DNA of 64,000 nt from JAHBNG01 sp039028975 (GCA_039028975.1 JBCCHB010000066.1:20012-84011); one strand, 5' to 3'; positions 25,973 through 35,655 are shown, counted from the stretch's first letter. The notes: a model not told the origin generated them from the sequence alone. A program made the numbers and translations.

Positions 25973-27238
25973 CTACAAAATTGCATCCAGCGCCCGAATC
26001 ACCTGATCCACCTCATCTTCACTTGTGTAGTGAAGAAAAGAGAGACGCAGTACACCCGGATCGAGAGGGATATTCATACCCTCCAAGACCCGCACGGCAT
26101 AGAAATCACCACTGCTAGCCATAACACTATGTTCAGCCAATTCCCGGACGACATATGACGCAGGGTGGTTAAGGACCTTGACTGCAACCGTGGGCGCACG
26201 CTGAAGTGGATCCGCTGGCCCTACTAAGCTCAGATTCGGACATTCTTCGATCCACGCTAGCAAGGGGGCCAACCGTGCGGCTTCGGCTTCTCGGAAGAGC
26301 TTATGGAGCTTGCGCCCCCGTTCTGCTTCCTCACTCTCCTCATTCTTAGCAGGTTCACGGGTACTTCCGTTGTTTGTGCCAAAATGATGCTCAAAGACAG
26401 CATCAAAGTAGTCAGCAATCCCGACCGATGCCGCAATTTGCCCATGATCCGGGCCGGCTGGCACAATCTTTTTACGGGGATAATCGCCGTTAAAGTAGTG
26501 GCTCTGGTTGGCCATCTGATTCAATACAGCCCGACGAACCACCATTAACCCTTGATGTGGACCAAAGGTCTTATAGAGGGAAAAGAGATAGAGATCCGCA
26601 CCAATGGCTTGAATATCGGGAAAGCCGTGGGGTGCACCAGCTACACCGTCGACGAGGATCAATGCCCCAGCATCATGAGCCTTAGTCGCGATCTCAGAAA
26701 TCGGGTTGATGTGACCGATAATGTTGGAACAGTGGGGGAAGACGACCAAGCGGGTTCTCTGGCTAAGGAGCGAATCTAACTTCTCTACATCAAGAATGCC
26801 ACTCTCTTCATCAATCCGCCACTCTTTCACCTCAATCCCCGTCGCTTCCAATCGTCGCCACGCACCAGAATTGGCTTCGTGATCCTGATTGGTTACGATG
26901 ATCTCATCCCCCTCTTGCCAACTACCGCGGAAAGCCTGGGCCAATACGTAGGTATTCTGAGACGTGGATGGCCCAAAGTGAACTTCATCTTCACCCACAT
27001 TCAAGTAGGCCGCTAGGCGACGGTATGCCTCATCCATTGCAGCACCCGCCTGAGCCGATGCAGGGTAGGCACCGTAAGGCTGGACTTTGGTCTCCCGGTA
27101 ATATCGTTCTAGTCGCTCAATTACCTGACGGCAGGCATAAGAACCTCCAGCATTTTCAAAGAAGGCCCAGCCTTGAAGGGCAGGTTCGGAAAAGGCTGGG
27201 AACTGCTGACGGACAAAGGTAAGATCGAGTGTTGTCAT
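25973..27238 (-). CDS. Aminotransferase class V / cysteine desulfurase-like enzyme
   Basis: A 421-residue fold-type I PLP enzyme of the SufS/Csd-like group. The start is ATG 27238-27236 (MTTLDLTFVRQQFPAF). Conserved blocks are FFENAGGSYACRQVIERLER, VHFGPSTSQNTYVLAQAFRG, ITNQDHEANSGAWRRL-like wording, RLVVFPHCSNIIGHINPI and ILVDGVAGAPHG. The PLP lysine is Lys223 in SLYKTFGPHQG. An acidic, variable insertion (about residues 298-315, EPAKNEESEEAERGR) precedes the small domain. The usual SufS catalytic Cys is not apparent, so a persulfide role is uncertain and the enzyme may be a lyase or aminotransferase. Monocistronic. Confidence 0.85.
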   Translation of the reverse strand: MTTLDLTFVRQQFPAFSEPALQGWAFFENAGGSYACRQVIERLERYYRETKVQPYGAYPASAQAGAAMDEAYRRLAAYLNVGEDEVHFGPSTSQNTYVLAQAFRGSWQEGDEIIVTNQDHEANSGAWRRLEATGIEVKEWRIDEESGILDVEKLDSLLSQRTRLVVFPHCSNIIGHINPISEIATKAHDAGALILVDGVAGAPHGFPDIQAIGADLYLFSLYKTFGPHQGLMVVRRAVLNQMANQSHYFNGDYPRKKIVPAGPDHGQIAASVGIADYFDAVFEHHFGTNNGSTREPAKNEESEEAERGRKLHKLFREAEAARLAPLLAWIEECPNLSLVGPADPLQRAPTVAVKVLNHPASYVVRELAEHSVMASSGDFYAVRVLEGMNIPLDPGVLRLSFLHYTSEDEVDQVIRALDAIL

Positions 27239-27267
27239 TAGATGGTGCTTTCGTGTTGTTTCTAATC

Positions 27268-27349
27268 GATATTTTAAGGAACGAGAATTAAATAACTTGA
27301 GCACTTGAAGGGGTTACACCCGATTGAAACGCGTAAGTTATTTACAACT
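27268..27349 (+). repeat. Dispersed repeat B, copy 2
   Basis: Contains GAACGAGAATTAAATAACTT and the closing arm AAGTTATTT, with GATTGAAACGC in the middle. It aligns with 20912-20985 with several substitutions and small gaps. The arms AAATAACTT and AAGTTATTT can form a stem. Confidence 0.75.
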
Positions 27350-27442
27350 CCTTTTGGAATGCATTTCGTTTGAAAGCAGAAATTCGTTCTCGCTGAGAGA
27401 AACCGTAGTCAGCTACCGTTTTCAACATACCGCACTTTAAAT

Positions 27443-29608
27443 TTAGGCGTCTTCAAGCCAAACCAATTGAGAAGATTGGATGAGTATTAACTCACCACCC
27501 CAAGTCCCGAAAAAGAGATGATGAGTTCCATCGACCAATTCCGGTGAAATGGCCCAGCTACGGATGGGCGTACCATACTCATCAGGCGGGAGCGTAATGC
27601 CGCTAGCAGTCCAGTCGGCCTTTTGCCATGAGCCTCCATCATCTCGAGTGCGCCAAAGATCTGACTCGCTGCGAAGATAGAGGATACGATCCTGTGAATA
27701 GCTTGGCGAGGCTAGAAATTCTGCACCGAAAGGATTCTCCAGCGTCAGGGAGGTGAGCGGCTGCCAACTCTGTCCACTATTGACCATACGCTCTAGTTGT
27801 CCTGTTTCACCTATCCGGAGAGGTAGAGGAATGGCTGCATCTGTTCCCGGTAGGAGAGAAGTGAGCAGGGGCAGCTCTGATTCTTCTGTTGTGGTCAACA
27901 CCAAAGACCAGTGAAGCCCCCCATCTGTCGATTGAAAGATCGAATGGCCAGATTCACTCTCATCGACATGGTAGTATGCGCTTTGTACCAATACGGTCTG
28001 ATTTTGCTCAAAATTGGGCGAGATAGCCAAAGATTCGGTCCGAAGATGAGTTAACCCATTCCAAAGGTGTATCCACGTCAAGCCACCATCTGTGGAGCGA
28101 AGTACGCCGTGGCCCTTATGCTCTCCTGCCGAACCAGCAACAAAGAGGGTTTGATCCGATGCAAAGCTGGGTGAAAACGCAAAGGCAAGCCCAGCGCCAG
28201 ATAGGCTATCGGGCTGTGGCAACCGATCGATTAGCTTAATCCAGCTCTCCCCCCTATCCGTTGTACGAAAAGTTCCCCCATTTTGGCCAGAGAGCTGCAC
28301 CAGAATTGTTTGGTCTTCGGCATACGTCGGCGATACGGCAATATGCCAAATGGACTCTGGTGGTAGGTCGACGGATTCAGACGCAATCGTCGGAAGCGGG
28401 TCACCCCCTGTATCGGCAAAGAGCAGTAGCTCGATTCCTTCCTCTGAGCGACTCGTTGCGTAAAGGCGGCCCCGTTCGACATCATGGAACCACAGTTCAA
28501 CCGACGGCATGGTACCATCAAATTGCCCCGTCTTCAGGTTAACTACATCACCTCGGCGATAGAGTTGCCCCGTGTTTAGATTGAGCAGCCCATACCCCAT
28601 GCCGTCAGACCACGTTCTCAGCACACCTGCCTCATCGTAGGTGTGCCAGTTATGAAAAGTCACATACCGACTGTAAGCTGAATGACGATAGAGATGCCCA
28701 TCGATGGTTGGGTTGAGCTGAGATAGAAGTTGAAGCGGATCGGAGATGGGAGCCAGCGTGGCGGCATCAAATAGGCGTGGTGGTGGAAGTATTCCCGCTC
28801 CCGCACCAGAGCTAAAAACGCCAATATCCAGTCGAATGGTCCCACGGTGACTATCCACCGAGATCCCACTCACAACAGGCGAACCAACTAGCCAACGATT
28901 CTCGCTGTTGCTAATGTCTGGTGCCAGATCGGCAAGTCGATCTCCCGTCTCCGTATCGACCGCATACGCTGAGTAGGCCAAAACCAACAGATCGTCTCGA
29001 TACGGATTGTTTACTGGTACACCTGCAGCAGTCGATAATTCACCACGCGGAAGGAGCGTCTCCCCATCGTAGATCCGAATCGGCTCTGCTTCAGGCTGTT
29101 CAGGTCGTATGGGAATCCCCGTAAAGAGCTGATTTGTTCTTCTATCAATGGCGACATAGCGTCCCCATAGTGAGCCGAGCAACGCCATGCTCTTTAGATC
29201 GATCACCTGGATTTGGGGAGGACCATCCCCGGTCCAATAGATCTCCCTTGGCTCAACATACAACCGTTGAGCAGCCTCGTCCAGATGTAGATAACCGGGG
29301 GCAGAGGCAACCATATCTACCACGTTTAGCCTGTCTCCATTCAAGTGGTAAATTTGATCCAAACTATCCATTACATAAAGTCTGTTCATCGTTGAATCAA
29401 GAACCATATCAACGACAAAAGCTGATGGATCACCCAATTTTTTGCGTTGAAGTAGAGATGGGAGGGATGGGCGTGCTTGGTTACGAGCTTCGGCTGCCGA
29501 AATTTGATTTTGACCATCGGTCACCTGCTCTGGGCCGGGTATCTGTAGACAACCGACCAGGATCAAACCCACGGCCGCTATGAGAAATATCGTCTGAATT
29601 CTATTCAT
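27443..29608 (-). CDS. Two-domain beta-propeller lipoprotein with sialidase-type Asp-boxes
   Basis: A 721-residue secreted lipoprotein; I start at ATG 29608-29606 because a lipoprotein signal peptide follows at once (IQTIFLIAAVGLILVGC). Residues of about 50-430 are a first propeller with NHL/YncE-like blades (AFVVDMVLDSTMNRLYVMDS). The C-terminal part (about 430-720) is a BNR/sortilin-like propeller with four Asp-boxes: TTDRGESW, STDGGLTW, STDGGLHW and TRDDGGSW. The blades also contain repeated ISPxFxxDQT wording (SPSFASDQTLFVAGS). No catalytic sialidase residues can be assigned, so it is best seen as a surface binding or scaffold protein. It lies upstream of another propeller gene on the same strand but separated by a repeat. 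Confidence 0.82.
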   Translation of the reverse strand: MNRIQTIFLIAAVGLILVGCLQIPGPEQVTDGQNQISAAEARNQARPSLPSLLQRKKLGDPSAFVVDMVLDSTMNRLYVMDSLDQIYHLNGDRLNVVDMVASAPGYLHLDEAAQRLYVEPREIYWTGDGPPQIQVIDLKSMALLGSLWGRYVAIDRRTNQLFTGIPIRPEQPEAEPIRIYDGETLLPRGELSTAAGVPVNNPYRDDLLVLAYSAYAVDTETGDRLADLAPDISNSENRWLVGSPVVSGISVDSHRGTIRLDIGVFSSGAGAGILPPPRLFDAATLAPISDPLQLLSQLNPTIDGHLYRHSAYSRYVTFHNWHTYDEAGVLRTWSDGMGYGLLNLNTGQLYRRGDVVNLKTGQFDGTMPSVELWFHDVERGRLYATSRSEEGIELLLFADTGGDPLPTIASESVDLPPESIWHIAVSPTYAEDQTILVQLSGQNGGTFRTTDRGESWIKLIDRLPQPDSLSGAGLAFAFSPSFASDQTLFVAGSAGEHKGHGVLRSTDGGLTWIHLWNGLTHLRTESLAISPNFEQNQTVLVQSAYYHVDESESGHSIFQSTDGGLHWSLVLTTTEESELPLLTSLLPGTDAAIPLPLRIGETGQLERMVNSGQSWQPLTSLTLENPFGAEFLASPSYSQDRILYLRSESDLWRTRDDGGSWQKADWTASGITLPPDEYGTPIRSWAISPELVDGTHHLFFGTWGGELILIQSSQLVWLEDA

Positions 29609-29650
29609 TCCGTAAGGAGATCCTATTCCATCTATAATCGGTGCGCGACC

Positions 29651-29722
29651 TGTCCTTTCGAGGGGGATGATGAAAAATCTGTACCCGACAGAACGGAAGA
29701 TTTCCCCTCCGCCGAAATGACA
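29651..29722. repeat. Palindromic TCATTTCGAG-type repeat D, copy 1
   Basis: A degenerate inverted repeat from TGTCCTTTCGAGGG to CCGAAATGACA around AAATCT/AGATTT wording. Related stem-loops are at 45477-45558, 52513-52585 and 60609-60713. Confidence 0.55.
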
Positions 29723-29830
29723 AAAATCAACGGTATTGTGCAGTCTATTGATAACCACTGACACAACGCTGTTGGTATGGCTTGGACCTGCTCTAGACGG
29801 GATTAAGCCAGCGACTGTTCAGAAGCATAC

Positions 29831-30544
29831 CTATCTTGCCTCAAAAGGTTCTGGCGCAGTCTCATCCCCAACCAGCAGCCGCCCAATGTCGCACGTTTCA
29901 GCATCACAAAACCACAAAGTTCCATCATGAATGGTCATTCCATGAACTTCATCTGGTGCCTCTACTCGAATAACCTCGTAGATGCGACCGTTCTCTGGGT
30001 CCATCAGATTGATAACACCCGATGAGGTATCTGACACCCAAAGTCGACCATCCGTATTCCAAGCAATGCCATGCACCCGAAGCCCAGCAGCCGGAAAGCT
30101 GCGGATCTCTTCCCAGGAATCTGTATCCATCACGTGAACCTGTTGAGAAGGTGGCGAGGCGACATAGAGTAGCCCATCTTTCCATTCCAGGCCATGCGCA
30201 CCTGTACGTTGGGCCATATCCGTCCCTTCGGTCCACGCCACCACACCGGCACCGGGCGCATCATACTTGGCAATGGTTTTGCCGGTCTCAGGGTCGAGTT
30301 TGGCGATCATGGATTCGTAGGTAGAAGCAATCCACATAAATCCACCACCCAAGGTCATACCGCTGGAATGAACTGTGTCCGTTTGGGCTTCAAAGAGCAC
30401 GTCACCCGTTTGATAGTCCTGCTTGTAAATTTTGTGATCCTGCTGGTCAATGGACCATAAGCCATCTGCTGCGGCCTGAAGTCCGTTGGGGTGACTGCCA
30501 GGGCTGGAAAAGCGTTTTTCGACTTTTGCGATTGTAAAGGCCAT
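29831..30544 (-). CDS. Cytoplasmic YncE/Vgb-like beta-propeller protein
   Basis: A 237-residue protein with a strong AGGAGG ribosome site. It lacks a signal peptide. The sequence is made of six or seven short blades with repeated wording such as GLWSIDQQDHKIYKQDYQTG, FMWIASTYESMIAKLDPETG, LLYVASPPSQQVHVMDTDSW and RLWVSDTSSGVINLMDPENG. It resembles the NHL/virginiamycin-lyase-like/SMP-30 propellers. A conserved His in each of several GxxHGxxW-like blade segments (AGLRVHGIAWNTDGRLW, EVHGMTIHDGTLWF) might form a metal or substrate site. Function unknown; lactonase or lyase activity is possible. Confidence 0.72.
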   Translation of the reverse strand: MAFTIAKVEKRFSSPGSHPNGLQAAADGLWSIDQQDHKIYKQDYQTGDVLFEAQTDTVHSSGMTLGGGFMWIASTYESMIAKLDPETGKTIAKYDAPGAGVVAWTEGTDMAQRTGAHGLEWKDGLLYVASPPSQQVHVMDTDSWEEIRSFPAAGLRVHGIAWNTDGRLWVSDTSSGVINLMDPENGRIYEVIRVEAPDEVHGMTIHDGTLWFCDAETCDIGRLLVGDETAPEPFEAR

Positions 30545-30818
30545 TTGGTTTCCTCCTGAACGTACTCTGCAGCGTCACCGTGGGAAATCATTTTGGTTCT
30601 TGGGCCTCCTAGTAGAGTAGCATAGTTACCATAGGAGTATGATATATGTTGCCACCTACGATTATCTCCTGATTTCCTAAAGGTCCTCATTCTCATAACA
30701 TCTATGAACGGTATCCGGCTGCCAGTATGGGATAGATTTTGTTGGTATAGTAAGTATGGTGCAGATTTGTGGGAATGTCAACGCCGTCTAGTGCAGAGTA
30801 TAGATTCAAGAGGTTCAC

Positions 30819-32099
30819 ATGATGTTGAAAAAACGAGTGATTAAGTGGATATACATTTGGCTCATGGTCGTGGCTTGGAGTGGCTGCCAGCTTGGCCCTT
30901 CACAAACGGCAAGCGATTCACCTAACACGCCAGCTGAAGAACTTTTGGCTATTGAAGCTGACTCAACCGGTTCCGGCAAAGGGAAGGCTGAGGAACAGAT
31001 GGTTGATGAAGAGACCAGCGACGAGACCAATGCAGAGGCGGAGAGTCGGGTTTTGCGTGTCGGTGATCTATTGAATACAAGGACTGAATCTCAAGAGGAA
31101 GCAGCGGAGCTGACGATTGAGGCCGATGGTAATGAGGCAACGTTAATAGATGCTGAAGCGGCACCCGAGGTTGCATCAGAAGTTAGAGTCTTCGAAATTG
31201 GCAATGAATTGACCATTGCTGCCCTCAAAGCCAGCGAGATTGTCGGCAGCGAGATCACCATTGAGCAAACCCTAACCGCGGGAACAAATTACAGTCAGAA
31301 CATCGCCAGCTACATTTCGGAGGGAAATCGCATTTACGGTTTGCTTACTGTGCCATTTGGTGAACCACCAGCAAACGGGTTCGGTGCCGTCGTCTTCAAC
31401 CACGGCTTCATTCCACCCGCCATCTACCAGACAACAGAACGTTATGTGGTTTATGTGGACGCCCTAGCCCGCAGTGGTTTGGTCGTCTTCAAAATTGATC
31501 TGCGCGGGCATGGAAACTCAGAGGGGGAGCCAAGTGGAACCTACTTTTCACCGGCTTATACCATTGACGCGATCTCGGCCCTTAAAAGCTTACAAACCCT
31601 CGATTTTGTGAATCCACAAGGGATTGGCATGTGGGGACACAGCATGGCTGGGAACCTAGTCCTCCGAGCCATGCTGGTCGAGCCAGACGTAAAGGCTGGC
31701 GTCATCTGGGCTGGTGCCGTCTATAGCTACGATGATTTTGTTCGCTATTCGATTGCCGATCCATCCTTTAACCGCAGAACCTTAGATGAATCCCCCATCT
31801 TCCGTCGTACCCGGGCCATTCGAGAAGCGTATGGCGAACCCAATACGGCCGTCCCCTACTGGCGTGCCGTCTCTCTAACCGAAAATCTGAATGATCTGCA
31901 GGCCCCTGTGCAGCTTCACCACGCACTCAATGATGATGTGGTGAATAGTGGCTATTCAGTCGATCTCGCCGCCATTCTCGCAGCAGAAGGGAAATCCTAT
32001 GAGCTATATACCTACGAAGGCGGTGGGCACAATATCGGCTCCCCCTACTTTAATGAAGCCATGCAGCGAACAATTGCATTTTTTAAGACGAATCTATAG
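30819..32099 (+). CDS. Alpha/beta-hydrolase lipoprotein
   Basis: A 426-residue lipoprotein (signal followed by SGCQ; the lipobox Cys is at about residue 25). An acidic linker and a short all-beta part precede the hydrolase domain at about 170. The catalytic triad is Ser275 in GHSMAG, Asp372 or Asp373 in HALNDDVVN and His404 in GGGHNIG. The oxyanion region is VVFNHGFIPP. The fold and order resemble dienelactone-hydrolase or peptidase-S9-like esterases that act outside the membrane. The substrate is not known. A convergent DUF362 gene ends 6 bases beyond the stop. AGAGGTTC precedes the ATG. Confidence 0.87.
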   Translation: MMLKKRVIKWIYIWLMVVAWSGCQLGPSQTASDSPNTPAEELLAIEADSTGSGKGKAEEQMVDEETSDETNAEAESRVLRVGDLLNTRTESQEEAAELTIEADGNEATLIDAEAAPEVASEVRVFEIGNELTIAALKASEIVGSEITIEQTLTAGTNYSQNIASYISEGNRIYGLLTVPFGEPPANGFGAVVFNHGFIPPAIYQTTERYVVYVDALARSGLVVFKIDLRGHGNSEGEPSGTYFSPAYTIDAISALKSLQTLDFVNPQGIGMWGHSMAGNLVLRAMLVEPDVKAGVIWAGAVYSYDDFVRYSIADPSFNRRTLDESPIFRRTRAIREAYGEPNTAVPYWRAVSLTENLNDLQAPVQLHHALNDDVVNSGYSVDLAAILAAEGKSYELYTYEGGGHNIGSPYFNEAMQRTIAFFKTNL

Positions 32100-32105
32100 C
32101 AGTGG

Positions 32106-33389
32106 TTATACAGCCGCCTCTTTTGCCTGCATTAGCGCATGGTCGTAAACGTGAAAGCGTTCATCCTCCTGCTCATCGGGATCCACATACTTGAGCCACA
32201 GCGCTTGGTCGGGACGATCACCAGCGATTGCCCGTCGGCTGGCCCGTAGGTCACTCACCGGATCGTGCCAGCGGACTTCTCCCTGCTGAAGCAGGATATA
32301 TTCACCTGCATATTGATCGATGAGCTTCTTGCGGTGATCCACGTAGTAGAGTGCCTGCTCAGCAGTTGTACGCTTCCAGCTAATGTTGGTCTCCACTGAA
32401 TCCGTCAGAGCAGAATAGAATTCTCCTACGGGTGCCTGGACTTCAGAAGCGAAATCAATTTCATCTAAGTTAACTGTGCCAAAGCCAGCCTCAGCCGCCA
32501 CCAACAGCGAGTTGCGATCGCGATGAAAGGGAGGGGTAAGCCAATCCACTTGAGGATCGTGACCCATGAGGTGGGCTGTACAGGCATCGGTGGCAATCGT
32601 ATGGTTGCCGGCCACAATTGTGTTGGGAATTTGGGTCGGCCCTTCATCCCGCCCGTTACCCCATTCTCGACCCGCCTGGCCAATGAGTCCATCCACTATA
32701 TTAAGGCAAGGATTGAAGATGCGACCCAGATCCGCCAACATGTAAGGCATCCTCACCAGATGGTGAAAGTAGGTACGGGTGTGTCCCTCAGGCTCGCCTG
32801 GCATGAGGCCAAAGAGATTCTTCAACGTTAGGGTAATACCCATAAAGGCATGATTCTTCATCTTAGCCACAGAAACAAATTCATCTACCTCAACTGCTCC
32901 CTCTGGCAAGAGATATTGGGCAAACATCTGCCCGCCATCCATCTTGTCAGTTGCAGGAACAGCCACCCGCTTGTATGGCGGTTCGATACCGTTAACATAT
33001 TCAACATCAAATTCTTCAAAGACGTCGGCAAAGGTCATGGTCTGATCGAGCGTCACTCCTTCATGGTACATGCTATAGAAGCTTACATCAGGCACCACAA
33101 TATGGGCGTCGGTTCGTTCTCGCAAGAGGCGCAGAAAAGCTCTGGCCAACTTTTTAGAGACCAACTGCTGGAGCATACCCTCAAAGTAGACTCGATTCTT
33201 GGGTTCCTTATCCTGGTTGAATTTGATGCCAATGCGCTTGGCCTTGCGCAGCCGCTCCCAGCTATCGGCCAGGGGGTCGGTCGCTCTTTTGAGCGCTTCA
33301 TAGACATCGTCGTCTGAGGATTGGTAGTGACAGTGGACAGCTCGCACTTTGTACTGTGATGGTTGGGAATCTTCTGATGATTGGGACAT
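32106..33389 (-). CDS. DUF362 domain protein
   Basis: A 427-residue protein. The DUF362 signature is spread over residues of about 45-310: IGIKFNQDKEPKN, ADVFEEFDVEYVNG, DEFVSVAKMKNHAFMGITLT, LKNLFGLMPG, LNIVDGLIGQ and the region NTIVAGNHTIATDACTAHLM. Members often have ferredoxin domains; none is seen here (no CxxCxxC). The family function is not established, although redox or metal handling has been suggested. The C-terminal part (about 330-427) is specific. No signal peptide. It has a gene-free gap of about 230 bases with a terminator behind the DUF1385 gene upstream. Confidence 0.85.
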   Translation of the reverse strand: MSQSSEDSQPSQYKVRAVHCHYQSSDDDVYEALKRATDPLADSWERLRKAKRIGIKFNQDKEPKNRVYFEGMLQQLVSKKLARAFLRLLRERTDAHIVVPDVSFYSMYHEGVTLDQTMTFADVFEEFDVEYVNGIEPPYKRVAVPATDKMDGGQMFAQYLLPEGAVEVDEFVSVAKMKNHAFMGITLTLKNLFGLMPGEPEGHTRTYFHHLVRMPYMLADLGRIFNPCLNIVDGLIGQAGREWGNGRDEGPTQIPNTIVAGNHTIATDACTAHLMGHDPQVDWLTPPFHRDRNSLLVAAEAGFGTVNLDEIDFASEVQAPVGEFYSALTDSVETNISWKRTTAEQALYYVDHRKKLIDQYAGEYILLQQGEVRWHDPVSDLRASRRAIAGDRPDQALWLKYVDPDEQEDERFHVYDHALMQAKEAAV

Positions 33390-33487
33390 GATTTCTCCTT
33401 ATAATTCGCTTAAATCAGTACAAGCATTACGCATTACGCGTACCACTCAATCATACGCACAGACGCAAAAATTGTCCATATAAAGAA

Positions 33488-33520
33488 ACAGGGGATCCGC
33501 TAAAAAAACGGATCCCCTGT
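33488..33520 (-). terminator. Hairpin terminator after the DUF1385 gene
   Basis: A perfect 12-bp stem, ACAGGGGATCCG and CGGATCCCCTGT, with loop CTAAAAAAA. On the minus strand it follows the DUF1385 stop by about 100 bases and is followed by a weak T-rich run (TTTCTTT). Confidence 0.65.
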
Positions 33521-33618
33521 CCCCAAAAGGGAGAAAAGAAAGAGAAGGAGGCTACAGAAAAGTGGATCAGGACGTCATCGATCCACCTTCCTATGCATTC
33601 TTTATCGTCATTTTCTGG

Positions 33619-34581
33619 TTATTCCTTCGCAGAAACCAGAACTTCATTAAAATTAGATGTTGTCTCCTCAATCTGCACTTTTCCGTCCGCTGCCAGCACC
33701 GGCATCAGGGCTGTGATGGCCGTTTCCACCATGGAATCGTCTGGTTCTCTGGTTGTAAGCTTTTGCAACAGAAGACCGGGTGTAATCAGCGCATGCATGA
33801 TTGGGTTTTTGTCATGGGCGGCGCTAAAACGAATGATCTCATAGGCAATACCTGCCACAATCGGCACGAGAGCCAAGCGAGTAACAAAGCGAAGAATAAG
33901 AGCTAGCGCAGCTGATTCTACATTGGCAAAGGTAAGAGGAGCAAAGAGAATAATGCTGATGACTAGCACGTAGAGCAAGAAGCTGGTGCCGCAACGGGTA
34001 TGTTGGACGCTGTGCTTCTGCACATTTTCTACGGTCAATTCATCTTTGGCCTCATAGGCATTAATCGTCTTGTGCTCTGCGCCGTGGTAGCCGAATACCC
34101 GCCGGATGTCTGGGATAAAGCCGATGGCCCACAGGTAGAGCAGAAAGAGAATTAGCCGGATCCCTCCCTCTGCAACCGCATCAATCACGGCATTGTCATT
34201 AGCAAAGCCAGCTAGCCAGCGGCTGAGAAAGGTGGGCAGCAAAAAGAAGAGTGCAATGGCAAACCCGAGGCTGGTGGCGATGGTTGTCCAAGCCACAGGA
34301 CCAGAGAATTCGACCTCTTCTTCACCCTCTTCCTGGATGGCCACATCTGCACTCCACATGAGTGCGCGCATCCCCAATCCCAGTGCATCCCACAGCATGC
34401 CCAACCCACGCACAAAGGGCCACTGCCCCCAAGCGCTAGTATAGATCTTGGCCTTTAGTGGTTCTTCATGAATTACAATCTCATTTTGGGGGTTGCGCAC
34501 GGCCACGGCCATGGTTTTGCGGCCCCGCATCATCACGCCTTCGATAACGGCTTGACCGCCGTAGTAGTGTGGTTTACTCAA
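33619..34581 (-). CDS. DUF1385 (YqhQ-like) membrane protein
   Basis: A 320-residue protein with the complete family signature: YYGGQAVIEGVMMRGRKTMA at the N-terminus, RGLGMLWDALGLGMRALMWS, GYHGAEHKTINAYEA, and HTRCGTSFLLYVLVISIILF. There are four or more predicted TM segments (about 98-120, 135-155, 205-235 and 240-260). DUF1385 proteins are widespread in Gram-positives and Chloroflexota. They are often encoded near prfA/rpmE, and the function is unknown. The conserved His, Glu and Cys suggest a metal site (inference). Monocistronic; the terminator follows. Confidence 0.9.
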   Translation of the reverse strand: MSKPHYYGGQAVIEGVMMRGRKTMAVAVRNPQNEIVIHEEPLKAKIYTSAWGQWPFVRGLGMLWDALGLGMRALMWSADVAIQEEGEEEVEFSGPVAWTTIATSLGFAIALFFLLPTFLSRWLAGFANDNAVIDAVAEGGIRLILFLLYLWAIGFIPDIRRVFGYHGAEHKTINAYEAKDELTVENVQKHSVQHTRCGTSFLLYVLVISIILFAPLTFANVESAALALILRFVTRLALVPIVAGIAYEIIRFSAAHDKNPIMHALITPGLLLQKLTTREPDDSMVETAITALMPVLAADGKVQIEETTSNFNEVLVSAKE

Positions 34582-34938
34582 GGGTGTTGCTCCAAATAGT
34601 CAGGATGTTCATTACCGAACACTAATCATAACACGAAAGGTAGATGAAGCTGTAATCATGGAGCAAACACGGGTGGTCAGCTAGGATCGAAGCTGAAAAG
34701 AAAGCTAAAGAAGAAGAGGATCAGCTTCAAGATGAGAAAAAGTTTGAGAACTTAAAAGCTGAGATGCATCACTTGGATCGCCTCATAAGCCAAGACAATT
34801 TGTACGGCCCTCTTCTCTAATCTATACTTAGGATAAAGATTCCTGTAGATATCTAGACCACATCATCTAACCCAAAAGCACAAAAAAATTGAGCCTCCTC
34901 GTTTTCTAGCTGCTCAACTCATAAGAGTATCTATCAGA
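34582..34938. other. Gene-free stretch with a coding-like coiled-coil fragment
   Basis: About 360 bases upstream of the SARP regulator. At about 34645-34820 one + strand frame gives a Glu/Lys-rich coil (AEKKAKEEEDQLQDEKKFEN, then LKAEMHHLDRLISQDN) ending in a stop. It has no start codon because an upstream stop closes the frame. It may be a remnant of a longer gene. The regulator promoter should lie to the right. Confidence 0.4.
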
Positions 34939-35655
34939 ATGCCTACGCTAAAGCTGTTCCTGCTCGGGCCGCCACGACTTGAGGTTGACGACCGCCCAAT
35001 TGACATTCCTCGCCGCAAATCCGTTGCGCTTCTAAGCTATTTGGCCGTTAACAGTGAGAAGAAGCAATGGCGAGATGGATTAGCGACTTTGCTATGGCCT
35101 ACGTTTGATCAGAGTCGCGCTAGAGCCTCACTACGTAGCGCGCTATGGATGCTCAACAAGAGTCCTATCAGTAAGTGGCTTCAGGCCGATCAGGAGACAG
35201 TTGGGCTGAGTTTTGAACCTACGTCACCTACCCAGCTAAACCATACATGGCTTGATGTAGCCCACTTTCGACGTCTGCTGGCCGCCGCTCAGAGTCATAA
35301 TCATCCCTCAAGCAGAGTTTGCCTGCAATGCCTTAACTCGCTAACCGAAGCCGTTTCGCTCTATCGCGATAACTTCATGGCAGGCTTCACCTTGCCTGAT
35401 TCACCGAACTTTGATGAGTGGCAATTCTTCCAAACTGAGACATTGCAGCAAGAGCTGGCGTTAGCCCTGGAACGTTTGATCCTATTATACAGTGCACAAG
35501 GGAATCTAAAGGCAGCCATCCTTCACGCACGTCATCGATTGAATCTTGATCCTCTTTATGAACCGGCTCATCAAAGCCTTATTCGTTTATATGCCAGCAG
35601 ACCGCCGCTATACGCCAATACCAACTCTGTTTGGATATTTTCGATGAGGAGTTAG
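34939..35655 (+). CDS. SARP-type regulator, N-terminal part (before a frameshift)
   Basis: It encodes the OmpR-like DNA-binding domain (LFLLGPPRLEVDDRPIDIPR, then RRKSVALLSYLAV; about 5-85) and the bacterial transcriptional activator domain (about 90-220; LYRDNFMAGFTLPDSPNFDE, ERLILLYSAQGNLKAAILHA). This frame ends in off-frame sequence after LIRLYAS, while the continuation QQTAAIRQYQLCLDIFDEEL is found in the -1 frame from about 35595. The remaining part of the protein is the gene that follows. In homologues both are one protein. The start ATG 34939 has no strong ribosome site. Either a real break or a sequencing error exists at about 35595; if real, only a DNA-binding fragment may be made. 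Confidence 0.88.
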   Translation: MPTLKLFLLGPPRLEVDDRPIDIPRRKSVALLSYLAVNSEKKQWRDGLATLLWPTFDQSRARASLRSALWMLNKSPISKWLQADQETVGLSFEPTSPTQLNHTWLDVAHFRRLLAAAQSHNHPSSRVCLQCLNSLTEAVSLYRDNFMAGFTLPDSPNFDEWQFFQTETLQQELALALERLILLYSAQGNLKAAILHARHRLNLDPLYEPAHQSLIRLYASRPPLYANTNSVWIFSMRS

